In this document: positions 44,901 to 56,766 of the stretch, piece after piece
Position numbering within the stretch: the first letter of the stretch is position 1
Layout of the letters: every line of letters starts with the position of its first letter
Assembly (NCBI RefSeq): GCF_029227915.1
Contig: NC_079879.1
Coordinates: 34,414,501-34,478,500, forward strand
Direction: 5' to 3'
Source of the DNA: Hydractinia symbiolongicarpus
Taxonomy: Eukaryota > Cnidaria > Hydrozoa > Anthoathecata > Hydractiniidae
Length of the DNA: 64,000 bases
Notes under the pieces: generated by a model
Told to the model about the DNA's origin: nothing
Database searches by the model: none
What the model saw: only the letters and a program-made list of their open reading frames with translations
Made by a program: the position numbers and the translations under genes

Positions 44901-46695
44901 CACTAATTACATGCAGGGCGTGTCATTTCGGTTACTATTTTGAAGGGACTATACTTTAAAATCTCCTGAATTTTGGACAATCTACACCGGTTTTTCTGAA
45001 GGTAAACTATATTTCCTTCAAGATCAAATTGTTTTAAAGCAGCTCTACCTGAAAGCAAAGCTTGCAATTTATTTCTTTTTTTAAATTTACAAAGGGCTAA
45101 AATCAACTTAATGCAATATTGTGTCGAATGAGTCTCCAATCTTAAAATAGAGGAAGATCGACTTAAAAAGGGAAATTTGGTTTGGCAGCTATGGAAGCAA
45201 GTCAAGGTGCGTGTTCGATATGTCTATAATCAGGGACAAAAAATTAAAAATAGTGAAAATATTACCTGTAGCCCTTCCCCCACTATCAATGTTTTTTGTG
45301 TCCTGCACAATGAGCTTGTATTTTTGTTGTTTGGCCACATATTTATATCCTTGATTGTAGTTGCCGTTACCACAGCGTCCATATTTTATTTCTTTCTTTA
45401 ACAAGATGTTAATTTTAGTACACAATTCCATTTTAAGAATATTTGCAGAGTTCCAGCACCTTTTTCTCCCAATATGCAGAAATTGAGGTAACAGGTGCAA
45501 GTCGATAACAGTTAGTTTTCCATGTATATCTTTACGTAGCATATGTGTTTTTGCTTTTACGCTATCGTCGAACAAAGAAAATCATAGTCTTAATTTCTTC
45601 ATTTAGGTCCGTAGCAGAGATAGTTCATTGATAATACTAAAGCTACGCATCTTCTTTCCAAGGTCGCTTTTCCGTTAAAAAAAAAAAGAAAAAAGGCTGT
45701 CGAGAAGAAAAATTGAAAATAAAGCGATATATCGCTATAGCTACTGATTGTTGAACTTTCTGCTGATATTTAAAGCCGTAACATAAAACATGTATTTTAA
45801 GTAAAGAAGATCAATTTCAGGTGTTTATAATTGTGATTACATATTCTAGTTCTAGAGGGATATAACAATTTATAATTATAGAATGATATAACAGCCTTTA
45901 AGTTACGTACCAAGAAACTAAATGAAAAGACATTAAAGTTATCTTCGTAGTTTATAAAAATAAAAAAAATATCTAAAAGATAAGTTTGCATACGGTTGGA
46001 CCACAAAAAATCATTAGCAAACCTACAGGAAACTTTTTCTTAACTAGCGATGTACCACAAAACTGAGGTAGCGTTTATCTGCATTCCTAGAAAATAGTCG
46101 TAGTTTCTTATTATTGACTAAATTCTCCGTTGCTGCTACTAGCTACTGGCATATTAGAAAAAAATTTAGTTTTCGATAGCATTGATTGTCTGGGAGGTAA
46201 GTATTATTATTTTTTTATGTCGAAACAAACAAAAAGAAAAAACCCATTTGACAACAAACAGAGTTGCACAATATTTAAGTTATCCTAAAAATTTATTTAC
46301 AATTAAAAAGGTTTTATTAGTAAAAGGAAATGAGTTTCACCCACTCCAAATTTGTCATTCAGGATCATGGGAATTAAGTCCGTGGGCAGCTAGAGTCACC
46401 TTTAATACTAATGACAAAGCTACTAATTAAATTTCTTATAACATCAATTACGCAATAGAGCCCATTAGCACCTGAAAGTTGCCACATAGGGTAGACTTAC
46501 TAATAAATTATACTATCTTCTGGATTCGAATTTACAGAGTTTTAACAAATAACAAGTTACAAGATATGTTTAAAGCTGTAAGTGAAATGTCATTGGCCGC
46601 GTTTTTTTTTCACACGAAGCCGTCGTGGTACACGATTTTTAAAACACCCCAATGTCTCATTCGTAAAAATTGAGGGGGTTTCCAATGGTAGATTC

Positions 46696-47782
46696 TTACA
46701 TTGGATCCAATTCAAGATTCGTAACGCATCTCTTTTTCTTCAACAAAAAATGGCAAGACAAACGGCTGGAACATTTACAATCAGCGTTAGAATCGCATTG
46801 ACGAAACAGCATCTTGCAATGTCGCAACGAAAATTTTACTTTCTTTTTTGCCCATTTTATCTAAGATAAATTGGTTTGAAAGCATTATGATTTTCTTCGT
46901 GGAAACTTTTGAATATTTCAGTATTTCATATTCCATTTGCTTAAAATCATCCAATGAACACATATTGCTTAAGACGACGATAAAAGACTAAAAGTATTAG
47001 AAAGCATAAAAATAGCTCCGTTTTTTATTTTGTTTATTTCCAGTTTGTATTTCCAGTTTTTCTTTCTTACTTATGACCTGCTTCTAACTTAACTGGAGAA
47101 GTTTTTGATATAAAGAAATACATTTTTAAAAAATAAAATAAAAAACAACAACTTTGGTGCGTGTTTAGCAGTGCTATCGTATCTAAGTCTATGTAGACCA
47201 AGACCTTACCAAAGCCTCTTCAGTTTTGCCTTTCACTTCCTGTCGCATTTCTTTCAAAACATCAGGAGGATTAACTGTGCCTTTCAATGGCGACGCACAG
47301 ACATATCCTACCAGCAGTACGAAGAAGAAAATCATCCAAGCCTAAATAGATACAGACATATTAAACAAACAAAAAAATTAATAAAAAGGTTTTCTGATAA
47401 ACTAAATGTTGATAGACATCAACTTTTAAAATTGATCAAATTTATTTTCCATGAAGAACAAAAAAGAAAAAGAAATAAAAAAAAAATCTGCTCCATTTGT
47501 TGTTTAATCTATCGTACTGACGAATTAGTTTAAAAAAAAGAAAGTTAATTTTAAAAATAAGGATTAAATTATTGAAAAAAGAATTAAACAGTAAAAGTTT
47601 TTTACACTTGTCAACTGTAAAGTACACTCATAAGACGTTATTTAATATTCTACCTTATTCTGCTGATACAGGTAAATATTTTTGTTCGTTTGTTGCTACA
47701 TGTGACAAAATACGTTAATACTTACTGTTGTTCTAATTTTGTAACGACTTGAACATACAAAATGTACATAGCTACTTACCAT
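46696..47782 (-). CDS. Small secreted cysteine-rich (knottin-like) protein, right copy, three exons
   Basis: Inferred exons on the minus strand: 47780-47782 (ATG), 47210-47341 and 46696-46860, with the same GT-AG borders and phases as the left copy. Exon 3, carrying the six cysteines, is unchanged. Exon 2 has a silent TTA/TTG difference. The first intron is 438 bp against 433 bp on the left. The TATA box is kept at about 47903-47915. Both copies therefore look able to make the same precursor. Confidence 0.78.
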
Positions 47783-49382
47783 TTTTTAGATATTTAATAT
47801 TCCGAGATTTAGAGATCAAAAAGTTGCTGAAAACATGTGCGCTAACCACAAACTAGTGTTTCTAACGCAAATAACCGAATAAAAAATGTGCTGAAGCTAG
47901 AACTATTTTATATATTTCTGCGAGATGCTCCTTACCGCGCATGTCTATTTTAATTACGTCCGCCCACTGTCAACAATCAAATATAATGGATACTCAAAAG
48001 TGCAGTTAGATGTGTTAATTTTCATCCTCGTCAAAAGGATTATAAGGTGCACCGCAACTTGCTTTTTCACCCACGAGAATATTTAGCATTATAATTTTCT
48101 TGCAAATATCGCCAAACTACATTTAGCTATAGGTAGTGATTGATTGACTTCCTAATCAGTGGCATGCCCATTTAGTAAAAATATTTTATTATGTAGTCTA
48201 CAGTGAAGATTGTTGATGGGTGACGCCACATTTGTTATGACAATTTCCTTTATCCTATGCAATTGTCTCTCACTTACTATCAAAGGCGGTGATGCAACTC
48301 ATTGTCCATTTGTGCTTGCATATAGTAGGAAATATAAGTGTCATTACCACATTCAAACATTTTTATGTTTAGCGTTTACTGACATTTTAAAACACAATAG
48401 TTGTATAGAATTCCGCTGTAATTAGCTAATCTTGCTCCTTTCGTAACATAATTTCACAAAATTATTGTAAATACAAAATTGTTAGAGTTAGTGACATCCT
48501 TCAGTATAAATATCTCACCTCGTTTCGGATAAAATAATTTAGTGTGTCTGCTAACGGTATCCTTACTCTACGTTCGCTTTCTCTCTATTTTAAAAATTAC
48601 ATTTCCTTCGTGTGCTGATGGTTTTAACGGACTAGAATCTCATTTTTCTAGAAAAGTCAATGCAATGCCGAATAACATCGTTTAAAATAATTACACAAAG
48701 TAGAATGTTAAAAAACACGTTAGCAAAATAAGAGATTCTATTGAAGTGGGCTTTGTGCACTATAGTTGAAAATCAAGTCGAATGGAAACGAGCGTGTAAT
48801 AGAGAATTTACAGAATTAAACTGATCTTGAGAACTTACTAATGAAGACTACTGAAGTTAATAGTCAATATAAGATCGAAAGCCAATAACAACCACAATGA
48901 TTTCAAAACTTTGCATTTCGTAAATATTTTACCTTCGAGAGTATTGCAAAATTTGAAACCACAGTTTTTGCAATAACACGATGCGGGGGGATAAACACAT
49001 ATAATTAAAGCTTTTGTGGCTAATAAAACACAAATTCTCATTACAAATTTTTTTCCTCATTCACGATACCACTTAAGAATTGCAGATGGAATCACAATGT
49101 AACAGGTAAAGAAAGAGATATATTTTTAAGCAAAATTATAAAAAATTGCGTGGGGAAACTTGGATTTTTAGTCATTCATATACCACGTACGTTATGTCAT
49201 ATCCTATAGCAAAATTTAGGTTAAGCATTACTTGTTCAGGAATAACATTTTTAAATTGAAGTTTAAATTTAAGTAATGTATAATGAAATGCAATGACTGT
49301 TACATATCGCACGTTAAATAAAAACAAGCGGTTTGGCATACCACGATCAGATATAATTTCAATCTTTGCACGTGATCGTGGC

Positions 49383-50109
49383 ATATAGAATAATAATAAT
49401 AATGATGAAAAACAAACGGGTCGCCAACGCCTTTATTACTGTTAAAGTACGCTATGCCTCTCACCAGTTACAGCACGATGTTGATTGCAATTAGGGGTAT
49501 AATTCTGGAGGTCTTTAACTTGAAGAAAAACATCTAAGATTCATGACGTATCTAGTGACCAATGTTTCATAAGTAGTTTATTATTAGCATGAAAAATATA
49601 AAATAAATTCACTGTGGCATGTTTCACTGTCATTTTTTGTCCTTCCCAGAATTCTATGGAAGTGGTACAATTACAACGCCGTCCAAAACAAAAACAAAAT
49701 CCCAAAATACAGACCGCCCTAGAATAACGTTAAAGTTTCTTGTGTCAATTTAGAATTATACACTAACCAAATTATATCTATTTCTCTTGGTCGATCGTTT
49801 AACTTTGAGATTTGATGACATATTGAGAGTTTGAAAACAGTTTTGCTTGAAAGAGTGGTTTTCCACATTCTATCTCTACCTCTTTTTATTTTAGACGTAT
49901 TTTCATCGAATTTTTTATTAACATCTACAGCTATTTACCACAAATACTTGTACATAAATGAAACAAACCTCTACCTACACAAGACTTTGTTGGCGTGGTG
50001 AAAAGAAATCCACAAGTTCCGGCCATTATGAAAAGATTTTTAATATTTTGCATTCCGTATATTGTGAGTTGCAATTAAAGCTCGAGTCACAATGGTGCTA
50101 TAAGACTTC
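49383..50109. other. Right flank of the palindrome, no gene seen
   Basis: Starts with an AATAATAAT run just after the arm. No exon or element border is recognised. Confidence 0.4.
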
Positions 50110-50113
50110 TTTG

Positions 50114-50335
50114 TTACTTATGACATTGACGGTCTAGCACGCGCTGTCTCTCTGTTTTTAAACAGCAAAGGGGCAAGTTTAAATTTTCAGACTCTTCAGC
50201 TGCCTTTTTCATTGCAAGAGATGACTCATTTTCCGATTTAGAGAAATAAGAACACATATATGACACTGCTTTATAATAATTGAACACAGGCTGCAAGTCC
50301 AAATTGGCTTTCCAAGCTAAAAGTCCTGCTGCAAA
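50114..50335 (-). pseudogene. Helitron replication/helicase protein fragment
   Basis: The minus-strand frame, open upstream of its first Met, reads GLLAWKANLDLQPVFNYYKA followed by SYMCSYFSK and later AMKKAAEESE. This is the W.AN.D.QPV...YKA..YMC.YFSK...AM..A pattern found between the Rep and PIF1-like helicase domains of animal Helitron proteins. Only this fragment remains. Confidence 0.7.
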
Positions 50336-53300
50336 GTAGTTATTTACAAAACATGAATAAAGTTATGCTGCAAATATCGTCTAAAACATGAATTCTACAA
50401 GAACATTTTAATCAGCATAAGCAAAAGAACTTCCTACCGGTATAAAATTTTATGTCCGCTATGTGTCTATGTTTTATACGTTGCGTGTCGTATCTGTTCT
50501 GTAAATTTTATACATAAGATTTTAGCTTGATAATCTTAATCGTGTTATGGTCTACGTTACGTACGTAACAAATTCGATTTGAATTTCATGTCACCTATGG
50601 GTAGTGTAACGTAGCTCTGTTGATATTTATTGGGGGAATGATCTGCTGTAGCACTGGATAATGGAGGAAAGTGGGGTGAGGGACACAAAGTGTTGGAGGC
50701 CACAATTTTATAGGTTATCCGCAAACTGCAAATGATTTTCCTATAAAACTTGACACACTGGTTCTTCATCAGAATGAAAATAGTATTGACTTTTAATTTT
50801 GGTATAATTACATATTTGCCACCTGAAACGTAATCAAAGGGTACTAAATTTTTTAGCTATTAATGAAAAATGTACGCTATGTTAGTATAATAAGTATGTA
50901 TAAGATGTACAAAAATATTATAATTATAAAAAGGTCGAATTATTGCATATACGTTAGGAGAAAAAAAAATTGATCAAATCAAAACATCGATTTTTCTCTT
51001 ATTTTATAACAGTAAGGATATTTTTCAAAGTGAAGGCATTTATCACAATAGGGATACGAATGACTTTTAATTTTTATTGTGGCCGAATCAAAGACAAAAA
51101 GTGAATAAAAATCTGGTCCGGAAAAATATTGATTTTGGTCTGTAAATTATATATTCTGGCATGTAAATTACGTATCTGGTCCTAATTTTACCTTGTACGT
51201 TTCATTAATATCAAATGTTTTTCAACCTTTTTTGGTGAAAACCATAACATAGAATGAAATAACAAAAAAATATTTCATTTAGATATTTTACACCCTGTTC
51301 ACGAATGGCTTACCTCGGAAATTTACCAGAATTAGAACGTCTAACATATTATGAAAAGTTACAGAATTTAAGGATATAACAGTGAGTACAAAAAGAAAAA
51401 GATATAGAAGCACGTGAATTTCAGTATCTATAATATTTCTATTATTTTTATAATTCTTAATCTTCCCCGTAAAACGTTAAATGATAATAAAAAAAACAAC
51501 AATCTTCATGAATATTCTTAGATTAAGTCTCTCTCAAACGGGTGGTTAAATTAAAAAAAACAATGGACTCTTTATTGTGACGTCACGGTTAATAAACACG
51601 GAAAAAAGAAAGAGTTAAAGATCAAAATAACAATTTTTTTGAATGATATGTGACGAACATGCTTTATTATTTTTTGTTAACCATCTGGATTTTTCAAGCG
51701 GGCAATACGAGCTTTTAGGCATTTTAATTGGCTTAGCGCTCTCCACGACGGCCCGATATTTTGCGGTATTGCCCGTCGTCAAGAAAAATGGTAGCTTGAA
51801 ATGTAAACAAGCACGAAAAACAAGTTTTAAGAAGCATTGGAAATGATTATATATCTAACTCCTACAATACATTTATCGCTAAAAACATTTTCATAGGATA
51901 GAAACAAAACAATGTCAAGTTTAATAGTTAAAATAACCAAATTCAGCAACATTTCGTCTGGAAGCTTCTTCAACATGGCTAGTTAACTAGCTACATTGTC
52001 CGTAAAACGATGATCTGATATCCAGTTTTATCAAAAATACTAAATACAGAACGACGAAATTATAACAAATACGTCTCCTTTTATTTTCGGATTCGCTCCT
52101 TCAACTTTTTTGGTTACTGAGTCAATAAAAAACTCGTTAAGGCCCATGTTATTCTTGGTTAGCTAGGCAGTTAAAAAAATACTTCAATTTTCGTTGTCAC
52201 TATATTTCAGCTGCGCATTCAACTTTACACATTATTCTGTACGTGTCAAACATCATAATGTTTTGTTTACAAAGTTTCATTCTATAGGAACTTTGCAGTT
52301 CTAAATAGAATGTTTGTTTTAGACAGGACTGTTTCGAATTTTGATCTCGAATGTTAACAAAAGTATTGCTAGTGAATTATAATATTATAAGAACACTAAA
52401 CTAAAGTTCTTATTTTTTATTTTTATCTAACTCATTCGTAATTAAAGATAAAGGGATATTATCTGTTCGATTTGTTGTTGAGTGTTTCTGGTATTAAACT
52501 GGGTGTCCCCTCATCACAACAAACTTTATCGGTTAAAGGTAGTAGTATGTTGTGGAAAATTGATTCAAAACACAAAACAAATGTTGTTGGTCATGACAGA
52601 TATTTCTTAATTTCCAAAAAGTTTAAACGAACATAGTAAGTAAAATATTTTTGGGTTTCTTGACTCAAGGATCTTGTTTTAGATGTTTCTTGAAAAGAAC
52701 ATTCAAAACAAACGTACTTATTTTCACCGTATACAACCACAAGAAAATATACGGATACTTAGTTGTGGAAAATATTTATTCATTTGTTAATATATTAGTT
52801 ATCTTTGTAAATTTTAGGTTTTAGGAATTTATAATTTTCTTCTCTATCGCTTAAAATTTATTTTGTGACTGTCAAAAAATGATTTTTTCGCCTCTTCTTA
52901 AGCCACAAAACCGCAAAATTTTTTTCATTTAAAGCGTTAATTTGTTAACGAAAAGTACAAAGGATACCTTATCCGGGCGGAGGGGCGGTAGTTCCTAATT
53001 CATGTGACAAGATTTAAAGACATGAGATACACAAATTCCACTTTGTTATACCTAGATTTTTATCAAATTAAAAAACGCATCCTTTAAACGAATAGTCAGA
53101 CACTTGGGAATTATATGTCGTGGTTATCGTTTCTAAATGTTCTTCTTTACATATTTCCTGAGCCTTTAGGGAAGTGAAACATACGAGAGCTAGAAAGGGT
53201 GATATTGGATGGTTATTCGATATTCGGTGATATTTTTTGAGCAAAAGTGCGATAATTAGGTTGTCATATAAACCGAGCAGAAATCAATTTACTTGGTATG

Positions 53301-53871
53301 CTCGGTAGAATTTGGTACAATTTCTTTGTTTACAACAGCAAATAAAATGGCTACAAAATAATATATGAAATCGTAAAATTTAATTTTATAAAAATTTTTC
53401 CTGTTTTAAATAATCGATTCATAGAGATGCAATCGAATTGAAAGTAAGTTATAAACCTCTCTAAAGTCACCGTACACGAAGAATTCTCGGCGTTGGAGGG
53501 AACAGCTCCCTCGTGACAATTCAATGTCTATATGCGAACAAAAGATTAATTAAAACGTGTGAATATTTATTTTGGTTTTATAAAAAAATGTTTTAATTTT
53601 AGAATTAATTTCCCGAATAGTTCTCTTTTTTTCAGGAGAACAATAACTTTTAATTAGTTAAGCAAAAAATATGAAATTTTTACACTCTATTTCCGGTAGT
53701 AAACTTTTTGCACTGTCGAATTGCAAAATATATAAAATTGGCTCGTTTCTTGGTAGAAAAAAATATAGCGTACATTTCGTGTATAGTAGATGATAAACGT
53801 TTATACAATTTACTAATTTAGTTAAAGAAATATGGAAATCTGTTAGACATGTGTGACGCGCTCTTCATATA
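50336..53871. other. Long AT-rich stretch without recognised genes
   Basis: A 67-codon frame at 51643-51846 lies in a segment (about 51700-51820) that resembles about 56540-56640: both contain a GATATT...CGGTATTGCCCG core and a GTAAACAAGCACGAAAA or GTAAACACGAAAA stretch. This suggests copies of a dispersed non-coding repeat. Nothing else is supported. Confidence 0.35.
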
Positions 53872-55047
53872 CTAAGTAACAGACGTCGTAGTAAATCTGG
53901 TATTGTTGTTTTCAAAAACATCATCATTGTTTTTCGTGAAAACAGTCAAATTCAAAGCCATTTTGCTAATTGTTGGAGATCCCAAAATGGTGTTTTCAGT
54001 TGAGCTTCGGATCCTTGTGTTTTCAGTTGCGCTACGAATTGTCTTTGAAGTAAGTCCTGGTTTCCTTTTAATTTCAGAACTGATCTTTTTTCGTGTACAC
54101 AATGTTAATCTGCGAGATAGTCTTTTGATTTCCAACTTCATTTTAGGATGAATAAAAGCATATATGAATACGTTAACACAGCTATTCGCTGTGTGGAAGA
54201 CCTTCAGAGCGGCGTTAATGTTAAGAAGTTTTTGATCAAATACCATTTTGGGAGGGATCACAAGAGAAACATGATATGACAGTTGATACAAGTCTCTCGG
54301 GTAAATGCAAAACGCAAAAACAGTGCCCATTGTCAACAGTAAACGCATAGCTCGCCTATTTTTTTCTTTTCGATATTTCTTGGTGACTTCGTCAAATCCC
54401 ATCACATCTTTCCTCCGTAAAATAAGATACACCCTTGTAATTGTAGCAACAAAGATAATTAGAAACAAAATATCACTTATTAGCAAAGAGCAGATTCTAG
54501 GTATAATGTATGTAAACAAATGATCGCCGTACCCTTGACATGTTTTTTGACCATGGGATGTTAAATACCAAGTATAATCAAAATATGACAACATAGAAAG
54601 TAGCAACGCAACAGCAACTGCCTTATACATGGTTTTACTTGAAAACGAGTTTTTTAAAGGTGTCACAATAGCTCGATCACGATCAAGTGCCATAATTAAT
54701 ATAATTCCTTGTGACCAACTCGTTGCAACAGGACCAATTGTTGGAAAGATCTTACAGCCAGCCTCGCTGAAATCCCATCTGCCATATTTTGTAACTGTAT
54801 AATATATAAAAAGGGCTGGATTTGCAATCGATGCTATAAAATCCACCACAGCCAATAATAATATCAATATTTCCTGCTTTGAACGCAAGTCTTTATATTT
54901 TGCACCAAAAACATAAATGACGAAAGAATTGCCAATAACACCGACGCAAAATATAAGGGAGAATAGACCAACAAGAGCTTCGTCTAGTGTACTTAAAGAA
55001 TTTGATAGAGAGGAAGTGACATTGTTTGTTTCACTAGAAAAATTCAT
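53872..55047 (-). CDS. Class A (rhodopsin-like) G-protein-coupled receptor, intronless
   Basis: 391 residues counted from the first real ATG at 55047; the frame is open further upstream, but only with a TTG. N-terminus with N-x-S/T sites; TM1 with GNSFVIYVF (Asn40); TM2 with LAVVDF (Asp69); extracellular Cys98 before TM3 and Cys170 in loop 2 for the usual disulfide; DRD (122-124) in place of DRY, followed by AI and P as usual; TM6 with FCIYP; TM7 with NVFIY in place of NPxxY; then a long Ser/Thr- and Lys-rich tail. It is a plasma-membrane receptor with an unknown, perhaps peptide or small-molecule, ligand. It is not closely related to the 7TM pair in the arms. Confidence 0.9.
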   Translation of the reverse strand: MNFSSETNNVTSSLSNSLSTLDEALVGLFSLIFCVGVIGNSFVIYVFGAKYKDLRSKQEILILLLAVVDFIASIANPALFIYYTVTKYGRWDFSEAGCKIFPTIGPVATSWSQGIILIMALDRDRAIVTPLKNSFSSKTMYKAVAVALLLSMLSYFDYTWYLTSHGQKTCQGYGDHLFTYIIPRICSLLISDILFLIIFVATITRVYLILRRKDVMGFDEVTKKYRKEKNRRAMRLLLTMGTVFAFCIYPRDLYQLSYHVSLVIPPKMVFDQKLLNINAALKVFHTANSCVNVFIYAFIHPKMKLEIKRLSRRLTLCTRKKISSEIKRKPGLTSKTIRSATENTRIRSSTENTILGSPTISKMALNLTVFTKNNDDVFENNNTRFTTTSVT

Positions 55048-56766
55048 TTCGACTTCTTTAAATTTATATACACGCAAGTGTTTACACAGGAGTCTACTGC
55101 TAACATTTTTCGTAATAGACCAGAAATATTGTCCTTTGCTTGTTCGCTAACTTAAACTTGTAATTTTCTTGAAACGCAACAAAACATTAATAACGAACAA
55201 TTGTGAAAAATGTTTGATATTTATGATGCGAAACAAATGTCTCTTGAGAAACACCAATTGTGCTCGTTATAACATGGTGTTATGTTTTTTTACAAAGCGC
55301 TAACGGGCGTATTTAACAGAGCCAAAGAAAATCGCAGTTGTATTTAACAATTTTAAAAGTTATTTAAGTTATTCTATGCAAAAAAAATGTCGTGTTAAAT
55401 ATATTGACAACTATTCCAATATAACCGCGATTGTCGGCCACCTTTGATTGTTGCTTGGCATTTTGGCTTCGAAAAATTTTACTCGCCACTCATTCTCTTT
55501 TCGCATTTCTTAAAAAACGAAAAAGTCTGTCGAACCCTTTTTGTCTGTGAAAATACCCAACTGTGAATATTTTTGATAAGTAAACTCTCCGATATTGTGG
55601 GAACAAAATTATTTTCGCAGTCTTTGAAAAAGAATTTTGTTGGATGAATATTTTAAAAATACTAAAATCTGTGTAAAAGCAGTTCGAAAAAAGATCCCCC
55701 GATCAACTCAATAAACCACGTGGTAAATAAATAGACCAAGACTAATCAATCATAATATGTCAAAGAGAAATTTCAGTTAGATAGTTACCGCATAGGACCG
55801 TGTATGTCCAGTGACTGAAAAAACATTGAATCCGAATAATAACTGGCTTATTTAAAAAAATGTGGCAGAAAAATGCACCTGTTACTTGCGTATAATTGAA
55901 CCAGATATCATACCCAGATTTCGGTGTAGGTTTCAAGCAATAGAAAAACACCAGTTTTTTGTGTAGTATTGTCACTCGTGTAGGGTGAGCAATGAAACTG
56001 TACGCTAGAAATTGTAAAATGGTAAAACAGGAACACGTTGTTGTGTGTTGTTCTGAAATAGCAAACGTAGCTTTACAGTACTGCCGAACGTAAAATTAAA
56101 CCTGATTGGGACCCAGTGAACTATAATTAGTCAAATTTTTTTTATAGTTGCACGCATGAAATACTAGGACGTCTGAACTTGTAAACAATAATTATGTAAT
56201 AATTTTTGTTATTATATACCTGTCAACTCTTTTTTATATACAATAAATCTAAATGTTCCGTACAACCGTGCAATAACTGACGCGATATTCCACGCTTGTT
56301 TTGGTATTTTCAATTTTCAATGCAATGACTTCCGTAAAATGCAATGACTTCCGAAAACAAAAACGAAATTGAGATATCGTTACTCTCTTTCATGGACCTT
56401 CTATTTGGCAAAGATGCACTAGAAAAATAAAAAATTCCTGACAAAAAAAGAGATGTTAGGTATATAATAAAGCATTTATTACCCGGGTAAAAGGGCGGTA
56501 TCGATATTTTCGAAAATCGTGCAATTTGATTGGTTAGAACTTACGTCATAATGGGCGATATTCCACGGTATTGCCCGCTACCATAGCAACGATTTTAAAG
56601 CTTAAACATGGTAGCAATAAATGTAAGTAAACACGAAAAGAATTCTATGTTGTAGCTGCAATAAAAACCTGTAATGCTTACACGATATTCGATTTAAAAA
56701 AATATATTTTTAGTTCGAATGGACGTTTCATATGGGAATAGTTTCTATAAAGACATGGTTTCTGTA
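55048..56766. other. Upstream of the GPCR gene; no further gene
   Basis: AT-rich. The segment 56470-56640 carries ACCCGGGTAAAAGGGCGGTA and a GGGCGATATTCC...GGTATTGCCCG unit shared with 51700-51820, probably a short dispersed repeat. Confidence 0.4.

Larger units (their letters stand above)
24471..49382 (-). repeat. Right arm of the giant inverted repeat
   Basis: Reverse-complement copy of 1-21677, lengthened by an insertion at 29644-32640 and by extra 32-bp units at 24643-24866. Base 49382 pairs with base 1, so the arm may continue to the right if the unseen sequence left of the window matches. All genes and elements of the left arm are found here on the opposite strand and in mirrored order. 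Confidence 0.97.

Noticed and set aside
1-49382. Assembly fold-back artefact as the explanation of the palindrome
   Set aside because: The arms differ by a precise 3.0 kb insertion, a 192-bp repeat expansion, small indels and clustered substitutions. A joining of two haplotypes is not fully excluded and needs read evidence.
53903-54523. Plus-strand frames of 72-82 codons
   Set aside because: They are antisense shadows of the class A GPCR gene.
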